In this document: positions 1 to 11,666 of the stretch, piece after piece
How the letters are laid out: every line of letters starts with the position of its first letter
Numbering within the stretch: position 1 is the stretch's first letter
NCBI RefSeq assembly: GCF_002812805.1
Contig: NZ_NMUM01000030.1
Location: forward strand, 124,001 to 188,000
Direction of reading: 5' to 3'
Length of the DNA stretch: 64,000 bases
Source of the DNA: Microbacterium lacus
GTDB taxonomy: Bacteria > Actinomycetota > Actinomycetes > Actinomycetales > Microbacteriaceae
Notes under the pieces: generated by a model
The model's database searches: none
What the model was told of the DNA's origin: nothing
The model's input: the letters and a program-made list of their open reading frames with translations, nothing else
Translations under genes and position numbers: made by a program

Positions 1-1155
1 CTGCCGGAGAGCATCCAGTTCGGCGTACTGCTGATTGCACGCATCCTTCAAGCAGCGGGTACGGGCGTCATGACGCCCCTCCTCATGACAACGATCATGA
101 CGGTCGTTCCTGCATCGCGGCGCGGAGTGATGATGGGCCTGATCGGCGTCGTCATCTCGGTCGCCCCGGTCCTGGGTCCGCTGGTCGGTGGCGTGATCGT
201 CACCTTCCTGCCCTGGTCGGCCCTGTTCCTCACCATCCTTCCGCTCGGGATCGTCTCGCTCGTGCTGGGTATGCGGTACATGGTCAACATCACCCCGACC
301 GCGAAAGTACCGGTCGACATCGTCTCGGTGGTCCTGTCGATCTTCGCTTTCGGAGGAATCATCTACGGCCTCGCGAGCTTCGGCGACCGGGTGAGCGATG
401 CCGGCGGACTCCCGCCGTGGGTTCCGCTAACGATCGGTCTCGTCGCTCTCGTCGTATTTGTTCTTCGGCAACTGCGCCTTCAGCGCACCGACTCCGCCCT
501 GATCGATCTGCGCATCTTCACGTCGAGCACCTTCACCTGGGCACTCGTCACGATGGTCGTGATGAACGCGATTCTCTTCGGATCCCTCACCCTGCTCCCC
601 TTCTACATCCAGGAAGGGCTCGGCGCAGACCCGTTGCAGTCCGGATTGATCGTCATGCCCGGCGGTCTGCTCATGGGCATCGCGGGCCCATTCGTCGGCG
701 GCCTGTACGACAAGATCGGTCCCCGCCCCCTGATCATCCCGGGTGCGTTCATCACGACGTTCGCGCTGACGCTCATGGCGATACTCTTCACGCCGAATGC
801 GTCTCTGGGGACCGTGGCCGTTCTGTACCTCGTGCTGTGTTCGGGTTTGGCGCTGTTGTTCTCCCCGTTGTTCACGGTCGCGATGGCCGGTGTGCGTCCG
901 AAGTACTACACCTACGCGAGCGCCGGGATCGGCACGGCGCAGCAGATCGCCGGCGCGCTCGGCACATCGGTGTTCATGGTGATCTATGCCATGGGACGCG
1001 GCACGACCGCTACTCCCGAGTCTGTTGCGGATGGCACACACGGCGCGCTCGTGGTCGCGGCGGTCGCCTCGGTGGCGATCGTCGTGTTCGTCTTCTTCGT
1101 CAAGAAGCCTGCGCTCCAAGAAGAGCCGGCAGAGTTGGAGCCTGCTCGGGTGTGA
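1..1155 (+). CDS. MFS drug-resistance transporter, DHA2 (EmrB/QacA) type, 5' end outside window
   Basis: Partial gene: the reading frame is open from base 1 and 384 codons are visible to a TGA stop. An inner-membrane proton-driven multidrug exporter is the likely role. The first visible residues (LLIARILQAAGTGVMTPLL) match the conserved A/B-type loop of this family, and SVAPVLGPLVGG is the antiporter motif C of drug:H+ exporters. About ten hydrophobic segments follow, which fits the C-terminal part of a 14-helix DHA2 protein. The substrate cannot be read from sequence. It converges on the next gene, whose stop lies 19 nt away. An ATG at base 70 is internal and should not be taken as the start. 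Confidence 0.85.
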   Translation: MPESIQFGVLLIARILQAAGTGVMTPLLMTTIMTVVPASRRGVMMGLIGVVISVAPVLGPLVGGVIVTFLPWSALFLTILPLGIVSLVLGMRYMVNITPTAKVPVDIVSVVLSIFAFGGIIYGLASFGDRVSDAGGLPPWVPLTIGLVALVVFVLRQLRLQRTDSALIDLRIFTSSTFTWALVTMVVMNAILFGSLTLLPFYIQEGLGADPLQSGLIVMPGGLLMGIAGPFVGGLYDKIGPRPLIIPGAFITTFALTLMAILFTPNASLGTVAVLYLVLCSGLALLFSPLFTVAMAGVRPKYYTYASAGIGTAQQIAGALGTSVFMVIYAMGRGTTATPESVADGTHGALVVAAVASVAIVVFVFFVKKPALQEEPAELEPARV

Positions 1156-1174
1156 GCGTGCGACATCCGACTCG

Positions 1175-1528
1175 CTAGTCCTCCGGCGCGTCGATCAGGT
1201 CGAGGAGTTTCTTCAGCTCGTTCTCGATCTCGGTGTGGTCGTACTGACCGGCGCGGGATTCGCCCGAGATGACGCCCGAGCGATGCACACGGCGGAGGTC
1301 TCCGTAGGGGAAGCTGTACGCCTGCTTGGTTTCGGGGTTCGCGCTCTTGTCGATGCCGAGGTGCCAGTGGGAGAACGCGGTCCACCCCGCACTCTCGATG
1401 AACGCGTTCTCGTCTTCGGCGTTCGGCGCCGCCTCCGACCAGTCGTCACGTTGGTCCCGCACGACCTTGCCCTCGCGCACGAGCGAACGGGCCTGCCGAA
1501 GCGCCGGTTGGTTCAATTCGATAGCCAT
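1175..1528 (-). CDS. Conserved hypothetical actinobacterial protein (117 aa)
   Basis: A small soluble protein beginning MAIELNQPALRQARSLV. It carries conserved-looking WTAFSHWHLGID and YSFPYGDLRRVHR segments and an acidic C-terminus. I recall similar sequences as a conserved hypothetical family in many actinobacteria, without a known function. I chose the ATG at 1528 rather than one three codons upstream at 1537, because TAGCGT lies 7 nt before it, which is the spacing of a leaderless promoter. It has no signal peptide and no membrane segment. It sits alone between a transporter and an aminotransferase gene. Confidence 0.7.
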   Translation of the reverse strand: MAIELNQPALRQARSLVREGKVVRDQRDDWSEAAPNAEDENAFIESAGWTAFSHWHLGIDKSANPETKQAYSFPYGDLRRVHRSGVISGESRAGQYDHTEIENELKKLLDLIDAPED

Positions 1529-1535
1529 GCCCGGC

Positions 1536-1541
1536 ACGCTA
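1536..1541 (-). promoter_or_regulatory. Putative leaderless -10 box for the 117-aa protein
   Basis: TAGCGT (read on the minus strand) with a 7-nt gap to the ATG at 1528. It overlaps a small hairpin (CGCT-GGACG ... CGTCC-AGCG, 1537-1560) that could also act as the terminator of the upstream aminotransferase gene. Confidence 0.4.
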
Positions 1542-1594
1542 GGACGGGCTTCGTCCAGCGCACAGGGCCTTGACGAATCCGTTCTGCGTGCTAG

Positions 1595-2821
1595 TTACTG
1601 CCGGTACGAGGATAGGAAGTTACCGAGACGCTCGATCGCATCCGCGAGGACCCGAGATTCGGGCAGGGTGACGACCCGCAGGTGGTCGGGCGTCGGCCAG
1701 TTGAAGCCCGTGCCCTGCACGAGCAGAACACGCTCGGCCACCAGGAAGTCGTAGACGAACTTCGCATCGTCACGGATCTCGTGGACCTCGGGGTCGAGTC
1801 GCGGAAAGGCATACAGCGCACCCCGGGGGCGCACACACGACACGCCGGGGATGGACTCGAGCCCCTCCCACGCGACATCCCGCTGTTCGTGCAGCCTGCC
1901 CGACGGAGCGATGAGCGCGTCGATCGACTGCACGCCCGACAACGCCGCCTGCACCGCATGCTGCGCGGGCACGTTCGGGCACAGACGGGTCGAGGCGAGC
2001 AGGTTGATCCCCTCGAGGAAGCCGGCGGCGTGCGCCTTCGGCCCGGTGATGACCATCCAACCCGAGCGGTAGCCCGCGACCCGGTACGTCTTGGACAGAC
2101 CGTTGAAGGTCAGGCAGAGCAGGTCGGGCGCGATCGATGCCATCGGGATGTGCTTCGCGTCATCAAAAAGGATGCGGTCGTAGATCTCATCCGCCAACAG
2201 CAGCAGCGAATGCTCGCGGGCGATCTCGGCGATGCCCTCCAGAATCTCGCGGGTGTACACAGCGCCCGTGGGGTTGTTCGGGTTGATCACGACGATCGCC
2301 TTCGTCTGCGGCGTGATCTTCGAGCGGATGTCTTCGAGGTCCGGCTGCCATTCGGCGTTCTCATCGCAGAGATAGTGAACGGGCGTGCCCCCCGACAGGC
2401 TCGTCATCGCCGTCCAGAGCGGGTAGTCGGGCGCCGGGATCAGCACTTCGTCACCCTCGTCGAGGAGCGCCTGCATCGTCATGGTGATGAGTTCGGAGAC
2501 CCCGTTGCCGAGGAATACGTCATCGGGGTCGATACGGGGAAAGCCGGGCTCTTCTTCATAGCGGTACACGACCGCCTGGCGAGCCGACAGGATGCCTCGG
2601 CTCTCGCTGTACCCGTGCGCGGTCGGCATGGCCGCGATCATGTCGCGGACGATCTGGTACGGAGCTTCGAAACCGAACGTCGCAGGATTCCCCGTGTTGA
2701 GCTTGAGGACCGTCTGTCCCTCGGCCTCGAGCCGGGCGGCCTCGACGAGGGCGTTGCCGCGGATCTCGTAGAGGACGTTCTTCAGCTTCGAGGACTGATC
2801 AAGGGGGCGGAGGGTGCTCAT
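1595..2821 (-). CDS. alaA: Pyridoxal-phosphate aminotransferase, alanine transaminase (AlaA) type
   Basis: A fold-type I, class I/II aminotransferase of 408 aa that probably interconverts pyruvate/glutamate and alanine/2-oxoglutarate in the cytoplasm. The N-terminus (QSSKLKNVLYEIRG), the GNGVSELI and PNNPTGAVY segments, the PLP-lysine region FNGLSKTYRVAGYRSGW (Schiff-base Lys in SKTYR) and the C-terminal VLLVQGTGFNW closely follow E. coli AlaA. The open frame extends 36 codons upstream, but I placed the start at the ATG at 2821. It begins MSTLRPLDQSSK, aligns with the family, and has a TATCCT box exactly 6 nt upstream. No operon partner: the flanking genes are separated by 66 and 171 nt. Confidence 0.9.
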   Translation of the reverse strand: MSTLRPLDQSSKLKNVLYEIRGNALVEAARLEAEGQTVLKLNTGNPATFGFEAPYQIVRDMIAAMPTAHGYSESRGILSARQAVVYRYEEEPGFPRIDPDDVFLGNGVSELITMTMQALLDEGDEVLIPAPDYPLWTAMTSLSGGTPVHYLCDENAEWQPDLEDIRSKITPQTKAIVVINPNNPTGAVYTREILEGIAEIAREHSLLLLADEIYDRILFDDAKHIPMASIAPDLLCLTFNGLSKTYRVAGYRSGWMVITGPKAHAAGFLEGINLLASTRLCPNVPAQHAVQAALSGVQSIDALIAPSGRLHEQRDVAWEGLESIPGVSCVRPRGALYAFPRLDPEVHEIRDDAKFVYDFLVAERVLLVQGTGFNWPTPDHLRVVTLPESRVLADAIERLGNFLSSYRQ

Positions 2822-2827
2822 CGGCTC

Positions 2828-2833
2828 AGGATA
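2828..2833 (-). promoter_or_regulatory. Putative leaderless -10 box for alaA
   Basis: TATCCT on the minus strand, 6 nt before the ATG at 2821. There is no Shine-Dalgarno sequence in between, so the mRNA would start at or next to the start codon. Confidence 0.5.
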
Positions 2834-2883
2834 TCCCCGTGCCGAGCGTGCCACCGGACACCCCGTGGCCTGGTCGCTCGGCG

Positions 2884-2985
2884 CGAGAATGCCCGTTCCC
2901 GACGCGAGGGTGCCCGTTCTCGACGACAACGTGCACCCTCACGAGCGAAGCGGGCACCCTCGGGCGCGAAACGGGCCCCCTCGCG
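2884..2985. repeat. Array of 21-bp-period repeats, direct then inverted
   Basis: Units at 2884-2904 and 2905-2925 share 18 of 21 bases (core TGCCCGTTC). After one diverged unit, 2945-2965 and 2966-2985 form another direct pair (GCGAAGCGGGCACCCTCG versus GCGAAACGGGCCCCCTCG) in opposite orientation. CGAGGGTGCCCG at 2905-2916 is a perfect inverted repeat of 2951-2962. It lies between the secA stop and the alaA promoter, so it may terminate transcription downstream of secA. Confidence 0.6.
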
Positions 2986-2992
2986 GGTGGGG

Positions 2993-5815
<2,823 letters not shown>

Positions 5816-6003
5816 GGCAGGATCTCCATCCGATCGGATGCCGCGCGGTCGGATGCCACGCGACAGGCATACGGTTTCATGTTACCGGTCCGTGACCTGG
5901 AATCCCCTGGGTGGTCGCTCACGAAGATCCCGTCGCTGTCAAGGGGCGCATCCCGCAACACGCCGGACACAAATGCTGACTTACACTGCGGAGAGGGGCT
6001 CGC

Positions 6004-6021
6004 ATCGCCGGATCCGGCGAT
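6004..6021. repeat. 18-bp perfect palindrome in the secA/Stealth divergent gap
   Basis: ATCGCCGGATCCGGCGAT reads the same on both strands. It lies in the 284-nt intergenic region 5816-6099, 79 nt before the Stealth start. No convincing promoter pair is visible in this gap. The palindrome could be a binding site for a dimeric regulator or a chance GC-rich palindrome. Confidence 0.4.
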
Positions 6022-6099
6022 CGCCCCCGACGACGATAAGGCAGCGATCGACCGCGGCGAGGACGCCCGCGGGTCGCACGACAGAGAAACAGGTGATCG

Positions 6100-7788
6100 A
6101 TGACGCGACGTGTCGTTTCAGAACGCGGGACCCCTCCCATGCGACGTGGCACATCGGGGCGGAGCGCGCTCGCCGGCCAGGCCCATACGAGGGAGTCCAC
6201 TCTGGCACACGGCGCCGCTTCCGATGCACCCACCGCGGGCTGGGCCCCTGTCTTGGAACGAGACGATGTGGTGCTCGTCGGCGGTGTTCCCCACCTGGTG
6301 GCGGAGGTCACGCCGCAACAGGCCGAAACCGACGATCTGCTGCGGCTTGCCGCCCTCCTCGAGGCCGCCGACATCGAACCGATTCTGCTGCGCCGCGCCA
6401 GCGGGCGGCCGGCTCTCGCCGTCGACGCCGGGGCGCGCAAGCGAGCGATCGCAGCACTCCGGGCGGATGCCGCATCCGAGCCGTGGGTCGTCGGCCGCGC
6501 CGGTCGTGCTCGCGTCTTCGGCGCGGGATCGAACAACCCGTTCGGGCGCGACGAGAGCGCCACCGTCTACCGCCCGCGGGTCAGCCCGAGCGGCACCTTG
6601 CGCCTCGGCGCCAGTCACGGCATCCGTTTGGAATTCTGGCGTTGGGACGGAGACGTCGTCACCGCCCCCCACGCGAACGCCCTTACGCGCCGCGTGATTG
6701 CCACGGACGACCTGAACTTCACAACGATCGACCTGCACGGAAAGCAGTGGCGAACGCTGGACGGCATGTTCTCCCCCGGCCCCTCCGAGTTCACCCACGA
6801 CGTCGACATCGTCTTCTCCTGGGTCGACGGCTCCTCGAGCGACTTCCAGCGCGAGCGCGCCCGGCGGATGAGTCGCTATGTCGTCGGCGATGGCGACGAG
6901 CATTCGGCTCGCTTCCGTCATCTCGACGAGATCCGCTACGCCCTGCGTTCCGTGAACCAGTACGCACCGTGGATCCGGCGCATCTTCATCGCGACCGATA
7001 GCCCGGCCCCCTGGTGGCTCACCGAGCACCCGAAGGTCACGATCGTGCGGAGCGAGGAGTTCTTCGCCGACCAGGCTTCGCTCCCCACGCACAACTCGCA
7101 CGCGGTCGAGGCGCAGCTGCACCGTATCGAGGGTCTCGCCGAGCACTTCCTGTACGCCAACGACGACATGTTCTTCGGGCGCCCCGTGCGCCCCGAGCTG
7201 TTCTTCACGGCGGCGGGGATCTCACGCTTCGTCGAGTCGAATGTGCGCATCGGGATCGGCGCGACCGATCATCAGCGCAGTGGCCACGACAACGCCGCCC
7301 GCATCAACCGCGCCCTGCTCGAAGAGCGTTTCGGTCGCGTCATCGCGCGAGACCTCGAGCACTGCGCCGCGCCGCTGCGCCGCAGTGTCATGTACGAACT
7401 CGAAGAGGCCTTTCCCGAGGACTTCGCTCGGACGGCGGCCGCGACGTTCCGATCGGCGACCGACATCTCGGTCACGAATTCGCTTTACCACTACTACGCG
7501 CTCATGACGGGGCGTGCCGTCACGACGCGCGAGCCGCGAACTCGCTACATCCAGACGACGCTGCAGCCCGGCATCCGTCAGATGGAGCGGCTGCTCGCGC
7601 GGCGCGATGTCGACATGTTCTGCCTGAACGATGGCAGCCGTCCCGAGGTGCCCGAGGCGCTCAGGGAGCGTGTCTTGCGGGACACGCTCGAGGGTTACTT
7701 CCCGATCCGGGCGCCGTGGGAAGTCACCGCATCGGGAGAGCCTGTCAGCGGACGATCGGAAGAGGCGTCGTCGGCGGTTGGTTCGTAA
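6100..7788 (+). CDS. Stealth-family sugar-phosphate transferase
   Basis: Predicted hexose-1-phosphoryltransferase of the Stealth family, which builds phosphodiester-linked glycans in capsules and cell-wall polymers. The conserved region CR1 is [16 protein letters not shown] (residues 234-249). CR2 follows as [22 protein letters not shown] and [15 protein letters not shown], with the ANDDMFFG metal/nucleotide motif near 353. CR3/CR4-like sequence ([19 protein letters not shown]) comes after that. The first 230 residues are a lineage-specific extension with no domain I recognise. The start ATG at 6100 has AGGTGAT close upstream. The gene overlaps the convergent phosphoesterase gene by 44 nt. 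Target polymer unknown; no glycan gene is adjacent. Confidence 0.85.
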   Translation: MTRRVVSERGTPPMRRGTSGRSALAGQAHTRESTLAHGAASDAPTAGWAPVLERDDVVLVGGVPHLVAEVTPQQAETDDLLRLAALLEAADIEPILLRRASGRPALAVDAGARKRAIAALRADAASEPWVVGRAGRARVFGAGSNNPFGRDESATVYRPRVSPSGTLRLGASHGIRLEFWRWDGDVVTAPHANALTRRVIATDDLNFTTIDLHGKQWRTLDGMFSPGPSEFTHDVDIVFSWVDGSSSDFQRERARRMSRYVVGDGDEHSARFRHLDEIRYALRSVNQYAPWIRRIFIATDSPAPWWLTEHPKVTIVRSEEFFADQASLPTHNSHAVEAQLHRIEGLAEHFLYANDDMFFGRPVRPELFFTAAGISRFVESNVRIGIGATDHQRSGHDNAARINRALLEERFGRVIARDLEHCAAPLRRSVMYELEEAFPEDFARTAAATFRSATDISVTNSLYHYYALMTGRAVTTREPRTRYIQTTLQPGIRQMERLLARRDVDMFCLNDGSRPEVPEALRERVLRDTLEGYFPIRAPWEVTASGEPVSGRSEEASSAVGS

Positions 7789-8734
7789 CGACCCGACCCG
7801 AGTCGTGGAGTCGCTCGGCGCGGAGGGCGCGCGTCGCGGAGTCTGGGATGACGATGCCTGCCGCGGCGATCCGTCGAGCGCTCTCAGCGGGATCGACGTA
7901 GCCGAGGGCGACGGTGTCACCGACGGAGACGACCGAGTGCACGACGGTTTCGTCGAAAACATGCACCAGGTTGTAGGCCTGCGCGGCATCCTGCGGGCGC
8001 GTCCCCCCGACCATCACGCCGAGATCCTGCGTGTAGCAGGTGGCGGATGCGACGGAAACGGGGATACCCGCGAACGTCGCGGCCGTCGAGTAGTGCAGGT
8101 GCCCGGCCAGGATCGTGCGAACATCGCTGCCTCGCAAGACGGAAGCGAGTCGTGACTGGTCGCGCAGCTCGACCGTGACAGCCAGGTCGAGAACGCTCGG
8201 CACGGGCGGGTGGTGCATCGCCAGGATCGTGCCGTGCGCAGCCGGGATCGCGAGTTCGACCTCGAGCCACTCGAGCTGAGCGTCCGTGATCTCGCCGTGG
8301 TGGTGCCCGGGGACCGAGGTGTCCAGCGCGATGACCCGCAGGCCATCGATGTCGTAGACGGCGTCGAGCGGAGCCGAGGCATCCGCTGTGTCGTCGGGGA
8401 GCAGACCCGCGCGAAACGAGGCACGGTCGTCGTGGTTGCCCATGACCCAAATCACCGGGGCGCCGAGGCGTTCGGCCCACGGGTCGACAAGGGCGCGGAG
8501 TGTCGCGTACGCCTCGGGCTCGCCGTGGTCGGCGAGGTCGCCCGTGAAGATGATCGCGTCCGGCGTCGTTCCGGACTCGGCGATCTGCGCGAGCGCGCGG
8601 CCCAGGCGGGCGGAGGCATCGATCGAACCGTAGAGGGGGTCATCCCCCGCCCTCAGGTGCGTGTCGCTGAGGTGCAGCAGTTGATGACTCGGACGGGCGT
8701 ACTCGGCGATGCGCACGCCGTTTGCGGTGATCAC
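7745..8734 (-). CDS. Calcineurin-like metallophosphoesterase (cyclic-nucleotide phosphodiesterase type)
   Basis: A dinuclear-metal phosphodiesterase of 329 aa. The five metal-ligand motifs are all present: [47 protein letters not shown] and LAGHLHYST. This order and the domain size resemble the CpdA/Rv0805 class III 3',5'-cyclic-nucleotide phosphodiesterases, but phospholipid or nucleotide substrates are equally possible. The frame extends upstream to 8830. I chose the GTG at 8734 because TAACAT stands 7 nt before it and the extension looks unlike coding sequence. The 3' end overlaps the Stealth gene by 44 nt, tail to tail. Confidence 0.85.
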   Translation of the reverse strand: MITANGVRIAEYARPSHQLLHLSDTHLRAGDDPLYGSIDASARLGRALAQIAESGTTPDAIIFTGDLADHGEPEAYATLRALVDPWAERLGAPVIWVMGNHDDRASFRAGLLPDDTADASAPLDAVYDIDGLRVIALDTSVPGHHHGEITDAQLEWLEVELAIPAAHGTILAMHHPPVPSVLDLAVTVELRDQSRLASVLRGSDVRTILAGHLHYSTAATFAGIPVSVASATCYTQDLGVMVGGTRPQDAAQAYNLVHVFDETVVHSVVSVGDTVALGYVDPAESARRIAAAGIVIPDSATRALRAERLHDSGRVVTNQPPTTPLPIVR

Positions 8735-8741
8735 CCACGAA

Positions 8742-8747
8742 ATGTTA
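8742..8747 (-). promoter_or_regulatory. Putative leaderless -10 box for the metallophosphoesterase
   Basis: TAACAT on the minus strand with a 7-nt gap to the GTG start at 8734; supports the shorter start. Confidence 0.45.
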
Positions 8748-8837
8748 CTGGCATGTTTCGAATACCTGGGTGCGAAACGGTGAACGATGTCTGTTCGTGA
8801 CGTGGATTCCGGATGAATCGGATGCCTCAAGGGCGGT

Positions 8838-9575
8838 TCAGGAGCGGCGGACGATCCCCCCGCGTGCGAAGCTCGCCGTCACGCCGGGGCTGAACAGAAC
8901 CGAATCCGGCGGACGATCGCTGACTCCGGGCAGGCCCGCCGCCGCACACAGTTCGTCGTACAGCCCGGTGACGCGCGCGGGATGCAGAATCCAGGGCTCG
9001 TGCGTGTTCGGCAGCCACCGGGTTCGACCGAACCGGCTTTGGTAGAGCCCCCATCGAGCCGTCAGAAACCGCGAGAGCTCATCATCGACGGTGGTGTCGC
9101 TGTCCACGTCGACCGCGAGCCTGAACCTCGCGCCCGAGGCGGAGGGGACAGCGACACGGCGCGACGCGTACTCCCAGCCGTCTGCATGTGGGCGCTGAGC
9201 CGTGCGCGCCCACACGTACGGCAGAGAGAACAGCGCCCGTGCCGCCAGCACCGCGGGCAGGCTCGACGCTTCGAGCGAGCGGAAGACCACCCCGCGACGG
9301 CCGTCGCGGTCGACGCCATAAAGACGAACGTTGACCTCGGTGAACGACCCCAGGCGATGCAGAGGCGGAAAGGGGCCGATACGCGCGTCGCCGAGCTCGA
9401 ACGCGATCAACCCGACCCAGGACGAACCACCCTCGACATCCGGAGCGATCCCGGGCGGCAGGAGCGGCGCGACAACCGCGGGATCGACCCGCCAGTGGAC
9501 GAAGGCGACGTTCCGCCACTCCTGAGCGGCGACGATGCGGCCTGTCAGCGCGGGGGCGACGCGAGAGTGGTCCAT
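8838..9575 (-). CDS. DUF2071 (YqjF-like) family protein
   Basis: A 245-aa soluble protein. [25 protein letters not shown] at the N-terminus, [44 protein letters not shown] and the late WGLYQ segment are typical of DUF2071, an acetoacetate-decarboxylase-like beta fold of unknown function. Its start codon is preceded by GGAAGG at 5 nt spacing. It is transcribed divergently from a PadR regulator across an 79-nt gap that contains an inverted repeat, so it is the probable target of that regulator. Two long strings of hydrophobic residues are absent, so it is cytoplasmic. Confidence 0.8.
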   Translation of the reverse strand: MDHSRVAPALTGRIVAAQEWRNVAFVHWRVDPAVVAPLLPPGIAPDVEGGSSWVGLIAFELGDARIGPFPPLHRLGSFTEVNVRLYGVDRDGRRGVVFRSLEASSLPAVLAARALFSLPYVWARTAQRPHADGWEYASRRVAVPSASGARFRLAVDVDSDTTVDDELSRFLTARWGLYQSRFGRTRWLPNTHEPWILHPARVTGLYDELCAAAGLPGVSDRPPDSVLFSPGVTASFARGGIVRRS

Positions 9576-9608
9576 GTCGGCCTTCCGAATAACCCTGCTC
9601 GATATTCA

Positions 9609-9631
9609 TATACTCGGTTATGTATACCGAG
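9609..9631. promoter_or_regulatory. Probable PadR operator overlapping the padR -10 box
   Basis: TATAC (9609-9613), 8 nt, GTATA (9622-9626) gives symmetric half-sites with the spacing seen for PadR operators. CTCGGT (9613-9618) and ACCGAG (9626-9631) form a second, overlapping inverted repeat. TATACT at 9609-9614 also reads as a -10 box for the regulator gene. The site lies between the two divergent starts, so binding could repress both. Confidence 0.55.
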
Positions 9632-9654
9632 AATGCCGTTCGTCTGGAGATGTC

Positions 9655-10296
9655 ATGTCCGTCCGACAGAGCTTGCTGGCGATCCTGGACCAGGGCCCAT
9701 GCTACGGCTACCAACTCCGGTCCGAATTCGATCGGAGGACGGGCTCGAGCTGGCCGGTCAACGTCGGCCAGATCTACACAACACTGGATCGACTCGAGCG
9801 TGATGGCTTGGTTGCACAAGGAGATACCGACGAGCACGGTCACGTCTATTACGAGATCACGGACACCGGTCGGGCGGAAGTACGAGAGTGGCTCCGCTCC
9901 CCCGTCACGCGCGTGAGAGGAACCCGCGACGAACTGCCACTGAAGCTCGCTCTTGCCGCGACACTTCCGGGCGTCGACGTGGCCGCCATCGTCGAGGCGC
10001 AACGACGGTCATCACTCGCGGGACTGGAAATGCTGCGGGAGGCGCGGCGCGCGGACGATGTTGTGTCCGTCCGCGGCGAGGAACTCGCGCGGCAACTCGT
10101 CCTCGATGCCCAGGTGTTTCAGGCGGAGGCGGAGGTGCTCTGGCTCGACCATGTCGGGAGCCGACTCGCACAGCACCCCCCGATGGAGGCGGCGCTGCCG
10201 CTGGTCGCCGACCGTCCGCGACGAGGGCGCCCGCCACGAACGGCTCCGCCCGCGGCAGCGTCGAGCGTTCTCGCAGGGCGCACTCCGATCGTCTGA
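9655..10296 (+). CDS. PadR-family transcriptional regulator
   Basis: A 213-aa repressor. Residues 1-85 form the PadR winged helix: MSVRQSLLAILDQGPCYGYQLRSEF, then the DNA-reading helix VNVGQIYTTLDRLERDGLV and the wing YYEITDTGRAEVREW. Residues 90-180 are the Vir-type C-terminal helical dimerisation domain. The tail is Pro/Arg/Ala-rich and probably disordered. The frame extends to 9535, but the ATG at 9655 has GGAG upstream and starts the domain, so I chose it. The gene probably controls itself and the divergent DUF2071 gene through the inverted repeat between them. The inducer is unknown. Confidence 0.9.
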   Translation: MSVRQSLLAILDQGPCYGYQLRSEFDRRTGSSWPVNVGQIYTTLDRLERDGLVAQGDTDEHGHVYYEITDTGRAEVREWLRSPVTRVRGTRDELPLKLALAATLPGVDVAAIVEAQRRSSLAGLEMLREARRADDVVSVRGEELARQLVLDAQVFQAEAEVLWLDHVGSRLAQHPPMEAALPLVADRPRRGRPPRTAPPAAASSVLAGRTPIV

Positions 10297-10325
10297 ACCA
10301 CGGAGGGGCACAGGCGAACCCGGCT

Positions 10326-10331
10326 TAGGAT
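10326..10331 (+). promoter_or_regulatory. Putative leaderless -10 box for the coiled-coil protein
   Basis: TAGGAT, 6 nt before the ATG at 10338; no Shine-Dalgarno sequence between them. Confidence 0.45.
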
Positions 10332-10337
10332 CGGAAC

Positions 10338-11651
10338 ATGGCCGGATTCTGGGGCAAACGCAAGCGTGAAGAGCAGTCCGCACTGGATGCGCAGGACGCC
10401 GAACTGGCGCGCCGCGCGGGTCGGGCGCTGGTCGAGGCCGACGAGCGCATCCGGGTCACCGCCGATGAACTCGATTTCGCCAACGCTGAGCTCGGCGAAG
10501 GTGCGACCAAGGATCTGCGTGAGGCGCTCGACGCCGTCCGTCACCACCTTGCCGAGGCCTTCCACCTCAACCAGCTGAACCACGACGAGATCCCGGACAC
10601 CCCGCAGGAACTGCGCGAGCGGAACGCGCGCATAGCGCAGCTCTGCGAGTGGGCCGAGAACCTGCTCGACGAGAAGACGCAGACCCTCGCCGAGAAGATC
10701 GCCAAGGTTCGCCGAGCGCCACAGATCCTCGCTCAGGTCCGCTCCGACGCCGAGCGCCTGCGGGAGCGCCTGCCCCAGGCTCGCACGACCGTCGCGCGGC
10801 TGTCCGAACGCTACGCCCCCTCGGCGTTGCAGCAGATCGACCGGGCGCCGGACGAGGCCGAACAACTGCTGTCGTTCGCGCTGCACAGCGCGGACATCTC
10901 GGAGCGGCGACGCGAAGCATCCCGCCGCGAAGAGGCCATGCTCGCGCTCGAGACCGCAACCGAGGCCGTCCGTCGTGCCGGGACGCTCCTCGATGGCATC
11001 GACGACTTCGAGATCGAGGCGCTGCGCGCCGAATCGACGCTCGCGGATGTCATCGCCGACTCGCGCGGCGACGTGATCGCGGCACGGGATGCTCCGGCCA
11101 CACCCCAGGTGACGGCCGCGCTCACCGCCCTGCAGTCCGCACTCTCGGCGCTTCCCCCGGCCAGCGAGAAGGCCGACCCGTTCGCTCAGCTCTCGCATCT
11201 GCGCGAGGCGAACACGGCGCTGGACGTCGCGGTCGACAAGGCACGCGAGCGCGCTGCGAAGCCGCTGCCGACTCCCGCCCAGATCCGGCACGCCACCGAT
11301 GACGCCGACCGTCAGATCGCCGTCGCTCGCAATGTGATCGCCGGCCACCGCGGGTGGATCGGTGCCGACGCTCGGACGCGTCTCGCCGAAGCCGAACGCA
11401 CGCGCGCCGACATGGCCGCGCTTCCCGGCGACGAGGATTCGCGCGAAGAGGCCTTCCAGCTCGCGCGACGCGCGGCCCACCTCGCGAGCGAGGCACTCCA
11501 GCTCGCTCAGCGCGACATCGACTCGTCACGCCCCCCGCAGGACGACGGCTGGGGTGGCGGCGGACGACGCGGCGGCCAGGGCGGCGACGGCATGGGCGGC
11601 CTGTTCGGCGGTCTCGTCATCGGCAGCCTGCTCGGCGGCATGTTCGACTGA
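10338..11651 (+). CDS. Coiled-coil protein with glycine-rich hydrophobic tail
   Basis: A 437-aa protein, almost entirely charged alpha-helix (residues 10-390) rich in Ala, Glu, Arg and Leu. It ends in a glycine-rich tail, GWGGGGRRGGQGG, followed by the hydrophobic LFGGLVIGSLLGGMFD. This arrangement matches, as I recall it, the C-terminal half of actinobacterial TPM-domain proteins. Here, though, the N-terminal TPM domain and signal peptide are missing, so it starts directly in the coiled coil (MAGFWGKRKREEQSALDAQ). Function unknown; the tail could contact the membrane. It is followed by a strong bidirectional terminator and converges on hpf. Confidence 0.7.
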   Translation: MAGFWGKRKREEQSALDAQDAELARRAGRALVEADERIRVTADELDFANAELGEGATKDLREALDAVRHHLAEAFHLNQLNHDEIPDTPQELRERNARIAQLCEWAENLLDEKTQTLAEKIAKVRRAPQILAQVRSDAERLRERLPQARTTVARLSERYAPSALQQIDRAPDEAEQLLSFALHSADISERRREASRREEAMLALETATEAVRRAGTLLDGIDDFEIEALRAESTLADVIADSRGDVIAARDAPATPQVTAALTALQSALSALPPASEKADPFAQLSHLREANTALDVAVDKARERAAKPLPTPAQIRHATDDADRQIAVARNVIAGHRGWIGADARTRLAEAERTRADMAALPGDEDSREEAFQLARRAAHLASEALQLAQRDIDSSRPPQDDGWGGGGRRGGQGGDGMGGLFGGLVIGSLLGGMFD

Positions 11652-11666
11652 TCCGCTCACCGCCCA

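Noticed and set aside
10119..11480. 453-codon minus-strand frame across padR and the coiled-coil gene
   Set aside because: Crosses two plus-strand genes with good family signatures; no domain of its own.
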